DNA of 5,550 bases. Origin: Chloroflexota bacterium. GTDB taxonomy: Bacteria > Chloroflexota > FW602-bin22 > JAMCYS01. The stretch lies in contig JAJZQK010000280.1 in the NCBI GenBank assembly GCA_021847625.1, forward strand, positions 1 to 5,550. Direction: 5' to 3'. This document shows, in pieces, positions 1 to 3,880 of the stretch. Both the position numbers and the translations under genes were made by a program. Under the pieces are notes generated by a model. It worked only from the letters and a program-made list of their open reading frames with translations. It was not told where the DNA came from and made no database searches. Each line of letters starts with the position of its first letter. Within the stretch, counting starts at the first letter, position 1.

Positions 1-288
1 GACATCTTGGAGAACGTCGACTCAGTCCTAGTAATGTCGGTGAATCCTGGTTTCGGCGGCCAGCGGTTCATCCCCAGCTCGCTGCGCCGGATTAAGGAAG
101 TGCGTGAGCTAGCGGAGAAAATGGGGCTATCGGTCGAGATAGCGGTCGACGGGGGCGTCAACGAGGGAACAGCGCGAGACGTCGCGCGCGCCGGGGCCGA
201 TGCCCTTATTGTCGGCTCGGCTCTGTTCCGCCATCCTGACGGCCCCGCGGCGGCGGCGACGGAGATCAGGGAGCGCGTGCGACGATAG
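1..288 (+). CDS. rpe: Ribulose-phosphate 3-epimerase, C-terminal part (5' end outside window)
   Basis: Interconverts D-ribulose 5-phosphate and D-xylulose 5-phosphate in the cytoplasmic pentose phosphate pathway. The frame is open from base 1, so only the last 95 residues are seen; the full family is about 215-230 residues. Visible hallmarks: the MSVNPGFGGQ motif (residues 12-21 of the fragment), whose methionine and glycine-rich loop lie over the active site; VDGGVN (49-54), carrying the second catalytic, metal-binding aspartate (D50); and AGADALIVGSALF near the end, the standard phosphate-binding loop of this TIM barrel. The stop is TAG at 286-288. It is followed within 20 bases by a hairpin shared with the convergent rpmB. 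No frameshift or missing key residue is seen. Identification is secure; the true start cannot be judged. Confidence 0.96.
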   Translation, partial: DILENVDSVLVMSVNPGFGGQRFIPSSLRRIKEVRELAEKMGLSVEIAVDGGVNEGTARDVARAGADALIVGSALFRHPDGPAAAATEIRERVRR

Positions 289-300
289 GCGCGGGCAAAC

Positions 301-335
301 AAAAAAGCCAGCGTCGAAAACGCACTGGCAGTTTT
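301..335. terminator. Probable bidirectional terminator between rpe and rpmB
   Basis: GCCAG (307-311) pairs with CTGGC (325-329), and CGT (312-314) with ACG (320-322), leaving a 2-base bulge and a CGAAA loop. Six A residues (301-306) lie on the left and TTTT (332-335) on the right. Read leftward for rpmB, the stem is followed by six U, a good intrinsic terminator. Read rightward for rpe, the U run is shorter and begins two bases after the stem, so termination should be weaker. The hairpin starts 18 bases after the rpe stop and ends about 30 bases past the rpmB stop. Confidence 0.7.
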
Positions 336-364
336 GGCTCTCTAAGATTGGGTTGGCTGACCAG

Positions 365-553
365 CTAGGCAGTCTGCTTGGACAGGGTTCGCATACAGCG
401 CGTGCAGATCTGCACCTGTACCAATTTCCCGTCAATCAGCATGCGCGACTTCTGGATGTTCGGTACCCAGCGGCGGCTGGTTCGGCGCTTCGAGTGGCTT
501 ACGTTGTTACCGAAGCTGCTGGTCTTGCCACACAGTTCGCAGCGTGCGGCCAA
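365..553 (-). CDS. rpmB: 50S ribosomal protein L28 (bL28), zinc-ribbon form
   Basis: A 62-residue protein of the large ribosomal subunit. The core NNVSHSKRRTSRRWVPNIQ is diagnostic of bL28. Two CxxC pairs (C5/C8 and C50/C53) make this the zinc-binding version rather than the cysteine-free paralogue. The start is TTG (553-551). It is supported by the usual N-terminus, cysteine pair at residues 5-8, and by a strong Shine-Dalgarno sequence (GGGGGTG on the minus strand, 567-561) seven bases upstream; a GTG inside that sequence is out of frame. The gene is monocistronic, convergent with rpe and divergent from the Asp23 operon, the same relative orientation as rpmB and yloU in Bacillus subtilis (from memory). 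Confidence 0.97.
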   Translation of the reverse strand: MAARCELCGKTSSFGNNVSHSKRRTSRRWVPNIQKSRMLIDGKLVQVQICTRCMRTLSKQTA

Positions 554-560
554 GGTCTGT

Positions 561-567
561 CACCCCC
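561..567 (-). promoter_or_regulatory. Ribosome binding site of rpmB (supports TTG start)
   Basis: On the minus strand GGGGGTG is followed by seven bases (ACAGACC) and then TTG at 553. The spacing is ideal and no ATG or GTG competes in frame, so this site fixes the TTG start. Confidence 0.75.
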
Positions 568-591
568 TTTAATCGGTTGGTTGTTTATGCT

Positions 592-597
592 ATCATA
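592..597 (-). promoter_or_regulatory. Candidate -10 box of the rpmB promoter
   Basis: The minus strand reads TATGAT, one mismatch from TATAAT, 38 bases before the rpmB start codon and in an AT-rich island within otherwise GC-rich DNA. No convincing -35 box is found at 16-18 bases; the sequence there is CTAGCC-like. The assignment rests on the -10 element and position only. Confidence 0.4.
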
Positions 598-615
598 TGG
601 GCGCGCGACCGTCCG

Positions 616-644
616 GCTAGTAGGCAACCGATCGCCAGCCTAGC
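616..644. repeat. Imperfect inverted repeat in the divergent control region
   Basis: GCTAG (616-620) is complementary to CTAGC (640-644), and inside it GGC (623-625) pairs with GCC (634-636), leaving a small TA/AGC internal loop and an 8-base loop. It lies between the leftward and rightward promoter candidates, where an operator could act on both. A stem this short and interrupted could be chance. Confidence 0.3.
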
Positions 645-665
645 ACATTGGTCCCGGCCTGGAAG

Positions 666-695
666 TTGCGCAGTTCGACGCAGTACACATATCTT
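666..695 (+). promoter_or_regulatory. Candidate promoter for the Asp23-fakA-degV-recG operon
   Basis: TTGCGC (666-671) and TATCTT (690-695) are separated by 18 bases and each matches four of six consensus positions of a sigma-70 type promoter. It would start transcription about 40 bases before the Asp23 start codon. It is the best pair seen in this gap, but weak by sequence alone. Confidence 0.35.
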
Positions 696-739
696 AGCAC
701 AGCCAGTCCCAGAAGGCAACGAGAGGTTGGATTCCGGCA

Positions 740-1102
740 ATGACCAGAGCGCACACCACGGTCCATGGCAAGATCGAGGTCTCTATACAGGCCATCAGCA
801 AGGTTGCCAGCCGGGCGGTGCTGGAGAGCTACGGCGTGGTCGGCATGGCCTATCCGCGCAAGCGCGACGGTTTGGTCGAGATATTGCAGCGCGACGCGAA
901 CCACAGGGGCGTGGTGGTGAAGATCAGCGACAGCCAGGTCGTCATCGACCTCTACGTAGTCGTAGAATACGGCACGCGTATCTCGGAGGTCGCGCGCAAT
1001 ATCGCCAGCGCAGTAAAATTCGCGGTCGAGAAGGCCCTTGGCCAGCCAGTCACGCAGGTGAACGTGAACGTACGAGGCTTAAGGATAAGCGACCAAGACT
1101 AG
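740..1102 (+). CDS. Asp23/Gls24 family envelope stress response protein (YloU-like)
   Basis: A 120-residue member of the Asp23/Gls24 family. Family signatures are seen in order: GKIEVS near the N-terminus (10-15), ESYGVVGM (29-36), the long conserved stretch IDLYVVVEYGTRI (69-81), and a final VNVNVRGLRI (107-116). Full length for the YloU subgroup, with no signal peptide or membrane segment, so it is cytosolic. In Firmicutes, relatives sit under the membrane through a partner (AmaP) and are linked to envelope stress; the exact role here is unknown. Start ATG 740; the nearest purine-rich site, GAGAGG at 721-726, is 13 bases away, rather far, but no better in-frame start is seen. Its TAG stop overlaps the Shine-Dalgarno sequence of the next gene, ten bases upstream. 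The pairing of this family with a FakA-type kinase is common and suggests linked function. Confidence 0.93.
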   Translation: MTRAHTTVHGKIEVSIQAISKVASRAVLESYGVVGMAYPRKRDGLVEILQRDANHRGVVVKISDSQVVIDLYVVVEYGTRISEVARNIASAVKFAVEKALGQPVTQVNVNVRGLRISDQD

Positions 1103-1105
1103 GGG
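1101..1105 (+). promoter_or_regulatory. Ribosome binding site of fakA (supports TTG start at 1113)
   Basis: AGGGG lies within and just after the TAG stop of the Asp23 gene, about seven bases before TTG at 1113. An in-frame TGA immediately precedes that TTG (1110-1112), so no longer protein is possible. The alternative GTG at 1140 has a purine run only one base upstream, too close to serve. Confidence 0.65.
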
Positions 1106-1112
1106 TACTTGA

Positions 1113-2780
1113 TTGGCAAGTCGCTTGCACGCCGAAGGCGTGAAGTCCTGTGACGGGCGAGGACTGAGGGAGGCGCTCCTGGCAGCAACCGCGTGGCTGG
1201 GGCAGCACGCCGACCGCATTAACGCCCTGAACGTATTTCCGGTTCCGGATGGGGACACCGGCAGCAACATGTGGCTCACGTTGCAGAGCGCCGTGAGCGA
1301 GAGCAACGGGATGTCGGCGGATGCCGGGGCCGGGCGCGTGGCCCATTCCGCTTCCCACGGCGCTTTGATGGGGGCACGAGGCAACTCGGGGGTGATTCTG
1401 TCCCAGGTGCTGCGCGGCATCGCCCGCAGCCTTGACGACAAGAAGGTTTTCGACGCCAAGGAACTGGCCGCCGCCCTGGCCGAGGGATCGACGACCGCTT
1501 ACAAAGGGGTCATCAAGCCGGTCGAGGGAACCATACTCACCGTCGCACGGGAAGCGGCCGACGCCGCCAGAGTGGCGGCTGACGACGGCTCGGACCTCCT
1601 GGGCACGCTCGCGGTGACGGTGGCCGCCGCGCAAGAGTCAGTGGCAAGGACGCCCGACCTGCTGCCCGTCCTGGCCGAGGCTGGCGTGGTCGACGCTGGC
1701 GGCCAGGGCTACCTCGTCTTCTTGGAAGGAATGCTTAGGTACTTTCGCGGTGATAGCGAGACCACGGCGGACGAGCCGGGTGCGCTTCAGGAGGTCGGTA
1801 CGGTCGTCGAGACTGAGTATGGTTACTGCACAGAATTCATGGTGATGGGGCAGAACCTCGATCTGGAAGGGCTTCGTGGCGAGGTCCTCCCCCATGGAGA
1901 TTCGGCGCTTGTCGTCGGCGAGCCAGACCTGGTCCGGGTGCACATCCACACCTTCGATCCGGGGCTTGTGCTCTCGGCCGCGCTCAAGTACGGCACGCTT
2001 CACCGCATCAAGATCGACAATATGCAGGAGCAGCACCACGAGTACGTGCTGTTCAACAGGCCGGAGATCGCGCGGTCGATGGAGAAGGCCGCGCCTCAGA
2101 GCGCACAGCCGGCACCTCCTGTCGGCGATGTGGCTCTGGTGGCCGTCGCCGCGGGATTAGGCCTAACGAACGTCTTCCACAGCCTGGGCACGACCATTGT
2201 CGTGCAGGGGGGGCAGACGATGAACCCCAGCACCGGCGAGCTGTTGCAGGCGGTGGAGAGCGCGCCCGCGGGGTCGGTCATCCTGCTTCCCAACAACAGC
2301 AATATCGTCCTTACCGCTCAGCAGGTAACCGCCATCACCCATAAGCGTCTGGTTGTCGTGCCGACACGCACCATGGCGCAAGGGGTAGCCGCTCTGATGG
2401 CCTTCAACTATGAGGCGGACATCGACGCGAACGCCCGCTTGATGAAGCAGGCGGCAGGGCGTGTGCGCACCGTCGAAGTCACGACAGCGGTGAGGTCCGC
2501 CCGCATCGACGGCCTGCAGGTTGAGGCGGGCGCGGCGATCGCTCTCGCCGACGACAAGCTCGTTGCCACCGGCGGGAACCTCACGGATGTGGCGTTGGAT
2601 GCCTTGAGTCTGGCCGGGGCACAAGAAGCCGAACTCATTACACTCTACCATGGCGACACGGCGAGCGGCGAGGATGCCGCTGGGCTGGCGGGACAGATCG
2701 AACGGCGATGGCCCGGCTGTACTGTCGAGGTAGTCGACGGGGGGCAGCCCCATTATCCGTACATCATATCGATAGAATAG
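1113..2780 (+). CDS. fakA: DAK2-domain fatty acid kinase subunit, FakA/YloV family
   Basis: A 555-residue protein, the usual length for FakA/YloV. In Firmicutes FakA phosphorylates fatty acids held by a FakB (DegV-family) partner, giving acyl-phosphate for phospholipid synthesis. Domains: N-terminal DhaL/DAK2 ATP-binding domain (about 15-210) with NVFPVPDGDTGSNM (40-53), whose D46 and D48 should bind Mg-ATP, then GARGNSGVILSQ (87-98), KPVEGT (135-140) and VVDAGGQG (193-200). The middle domain (about 225-325) keeps a cysteine (C240) and an HIH pair (H278, H280), corresponding to the zinc ligands described for FakA. The C-terminal domain (about 340-555) has QGGQTMNPST (365-374), LPNNSN (392-397) and VVPTRTMAQG, ending in the typical GGQPHYPYIISIE. 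All key residues are present, so it is probably active. TTG start. It lies ten bases after Asp23 and 45 bases before a degV gene, its expected partner. The substrate is inferred from the family, not shown. Confidence 0.95.
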   Translation: MASRLHAEGVKSCDGRGLREALLAATAWLGQHADRINALNVFPVPDGDTGSNMWLTLQSAVSESNGMSADAGAGRVAHSASHGALMGARGNSGVILSQVLRGIARSLDDKKVFDAKELAAALAEGSTTAYKGVIKPVEGTILTVAREAADAARVAADDGSDLLGTLAVTVAAAQESVARTPDLLPVLAEAGVVDAGGQGYLVFLEGMLRYFRGDSETTADEPGALQEVGTVVETEYGYCTEFMVMGQNLDLEGLRGEVLPHGDSALVVGEPDLVRVHIHTFDPGLVLSAALKYGTLHRIKIDNMQEQHHEYVLFNRPEIARSMEKAAPQSAQPAPPVGDVALVAVAAGLGLTNVFHSLGTTIVVQGGQTMNPSTGELLQAVESAPAGSVILLPNNSNIVLTAQQVTAITHKRLVVVPTRTMAQGVAALMAFNYEADIDANARLMKQAAGRVRTVEVTTAVRSARIDGLQVEAGAAIALADDKLVATGGNLTDVALDALSLAGAQEAELITLYHGDTASGEDAAGLAGQIERRWPGCTVEVVDGGQPHYPYIISIE

Positions 2781-2825
2781 GAGATTGCTCTCGCCACGGA
2801 TGGTGGGTGGCGGGAAATTGTGTAA

Positions 2826-3677
2826 ATGCCTCGGGTAAGGGTAGTCACGGACAGCGGGTGCGACATTCCCGCTGCTCTTCTGCAGCGACTAGCGATAAAC
2901 GTGGTGCCGTTCACGGTACAGGTGGGCGAACGCACCTACCATGATCGCGTCAACATCACGCCGGATCAGTTCTACCGGCGCCTGACCACCGGCCGCCAGC
3001 AGGTCACGGTTAGCGCGCCCACCTCGGCCGATTTCCAGTCGGCATACCTAGGACTGGCACGAACGACTAACGCGATCATATCCGTCCATTCTTCCTCGAA
3101 GTTGTGCGATGCCTACACGGCATCGCTGGTGGCAAAGAACACGCTGTCCAACCATGCTCGCATCGTGACGGTTGATTCGCAGTCGGCGTCTCTCGGCCTC
3201 GGCTTCATGGTCCTAGCCGCCGCCGTGGCCGCCCAGCGGGGCGAGACCCTCGATCAAATCGTAACCCTCGTGCGAGGGATGGTCCTCCAGACGCACGTCT
3301 CCTACGCCCTGGAGACGACTGAGTATATGCAGCGGTCGCCACGCTTTGCGAAGCTATGCCAGGCAATCGGCGACACGACGGACTTGCGCCCTCTCATCCA
3401 GCTGGAAGAAGGCACATTCGAGATTTCCGAGAAGGTGCGCACGCGGGCCAAAGCAATTGAGCGGATGTACGAATTCGCGGAGCTATTTCCCCATATAGAG
3501 GAATTGGGTGTGCTATACAGCACGACACCCGCGGACGCGGATGGCCTCGTTAAGAGAATCGACGCCGTCTTCCCCAAGGAGCAGGTGGTGGTATCGCAAT
3601 ACGGACCGGTGCTGGGCTCTATCCTCGGCCCTGCCGCTCTGGGCGTCGCCGCCTATGAAGGGAGGGGGCAGCAGTGA
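2826..3677 (+). CDS. DegV family (FakB-like) lipid-binding protein, atypical ligand-site residues
   Basis: A 283-residue DegV-family protein, normal length. Family members (FakB) bind a fatty acid and present it to FakA, encoded directly upstream. Seen in order: VTDSGCDIP (7-15), ITPDQFYRRL (44-53), VSAPTSADF (62-70, normally TSQPSPxxF), HSSSKLCDAY (88-97, normally SSxLSGTY), VDSQSASLGLG (116-126), VRTRAKA and a C-terminal GPVLGSILGPAALG (260-273, normally GPVIGTHTGPGALG). Substitutions include T to V at 62, S-G-T to C-D-A at 94-96 and H to I at 266. The threonine and histidine belong to the polar set contacting the fatty-acid carboxylate in known FakB structures (from memory), so the ligand or its geometry may differ. 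Start ATG 2826 directly follows an in-frame TAA; GGCGGGA (2809-2815) is the likely ribosome binding site. The stop overlaps the start of the next gene. Confidence 0.93.
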   Translation: MPRVRVVTDSGCDIPAALLQRLAINVVPFTVQVGERTYHDRVNITPDQFYRRLTTGRQQVTVSAPTSADFQSAYLGLARTTNAIISVHSSSKLCDAYTASLVAKNTLSNHARIVTVDSQSASLGLGFMVLAAAVAAQRGETLDQIVTLVRGMVLQTHVSYALETTEYMQRSPRFAKLCQAIGDTTDLRPLIQLEEGTFEISEKVRTRAKAIERMYEFAELFPHIEELGVLYSTTPADADGLVKRIDAVFPKEQVVVSQYGPVLGSILGPAALGVAAYEGRGQQ

Positions 3678-3865
3678 TCGCCAAGGAGCACGCCCCCATC
3701 GAACAGATGGCCGTGGCCCAGACGGACGCGCCGGAGACCAAGGAGCGCCTGTGCAAGATCGTCGCCGAGGCGATGCCGGACCTGGAGATACTCACCTACC
3801 GAGCTGGCTCGGTCGTCGGCGCGCTCGCCGGGCCCGGGGTGGTTGCCCTGGTGTTCGTGAGAGGA
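3495..3865 (+). repeat. Diverged tandem repeat at protein level (DegV C-terminus and 68-residue protein)
   Basis: Two 168-base units, 3495-3662 and 3698-3865, encode segments that align gap-free over 56 residues. The units lie 203 bases apart and so are in different reading frames, which is why the second copy needs its own start. DNA identity is low by eye, so any duplication is old. The similarity was found by manual alignment and has not been tested statistically. Confidence 0.5.
3661..3668 (+). promoter_or_regulatory. Strong ribosome binding site for the 68-codon gene
   Basis: GGAGGGGG inside the last codons of degV lies with its GGAGG core eight bases before GTG 3674. It is the best Shine-Dalgarno match among the rightward genes here and supports real translation of the small gene. 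Confidence 0.75.
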
Positions 3866-3880
3866 CACAAACCCGAATGA
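3674..3880 (+). CDS. Small protein resembling a free-standing DegV C-terminal subdomain
   Basis: A 68-residue protein with no known name. Residues 9-64 align without a gap to residues 224-279 of the DegV protein just upstream: 13 of 56 positions are identical by eye, including IE at the start, P20, L26, K28, P35, G45, V47, G49, G53, P54 and G64, with many conservative changes. The end, VVGALAGPGVVALVF, has the shape of the DegV C-terminal signature and even keeps the GPG that the full-length neighbour lacks, though neither has the usual histidine. No signal peptide or membrane helix is evident. GTG start with a strong ribosome binding site; its start overlaps the degV stop by four bases (GTGA) and its stop overlaps the recG start (ATGA), so translation is probably coupled on both sides. 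It could be an accessory lipid-binding or FakA-binding module, or a remnant of a duplicated degV. The coding call is firm; the homology is moderately sure and the function unknown. Confidence 0.75.
   Translation: MIAKEHAPIEQMAVAQTDAPETKERLCKIVAEAMPDLEILTYRAGSVVGALAGPGVVALVFVRGHKPE

Larger units (their letters stand above)
554..739. other. Divergent intergenic control region between rpmB and the Asp23 operon
   Basis: This 186-base stretch is the only sizeable gap in the window. It begins with the rpmB ribosome binding site and an AT-rich island (about 569-598) that holds the rpmB -10 candidate. It then carries an imperfect inverted repeat (616-644), a rightward promoter candidate (666-695) and purine-rich sequence before the Asp23 start. 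Short frames crossing it show no recognisable protein. No riboswitch or tRNA-like fold was recognised. Confidence 0.6.

Noticed and set aside
544..1143. Plus-strand open frame of 199 codons spanning the intergenic region and the Asp23 gene
   Set aside because: It runs out of frame through the clear Asp23 gene and has low-complexity, Arg/Gly-rich composition without family resemblance.
1050..1634. Minus-strand open frame (194 codons) opposite the end of Asp23 and the start of fakA
   Set aside because: Overlaps two well-supported genes in antisense and has no recognisable motif; a shadow of GC-rich codon bias.
2163..2753. Minus-strand open frame (196 codons) opposite the C-terminal domain of fakA
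   Set aside because: The plus-strand frame has strong FakA C-terminal motifs throughout; the antisense frame shows none.
2800..2825. ATG at 2800 as an upstream start for degV
   Set aside because: It is out of frame with degV, and an in-frame TAA at 2823-2825 directly precedes the ATG at 2826.
3678..3880. Possibility that the 68-codon gene is the frameshifted tail of degV
   Set aside because: The upstream degV already has a complete C-terminal signature ending at about residue 279 and a normal length. The small gene repeats that part rather than supplying a missing one.
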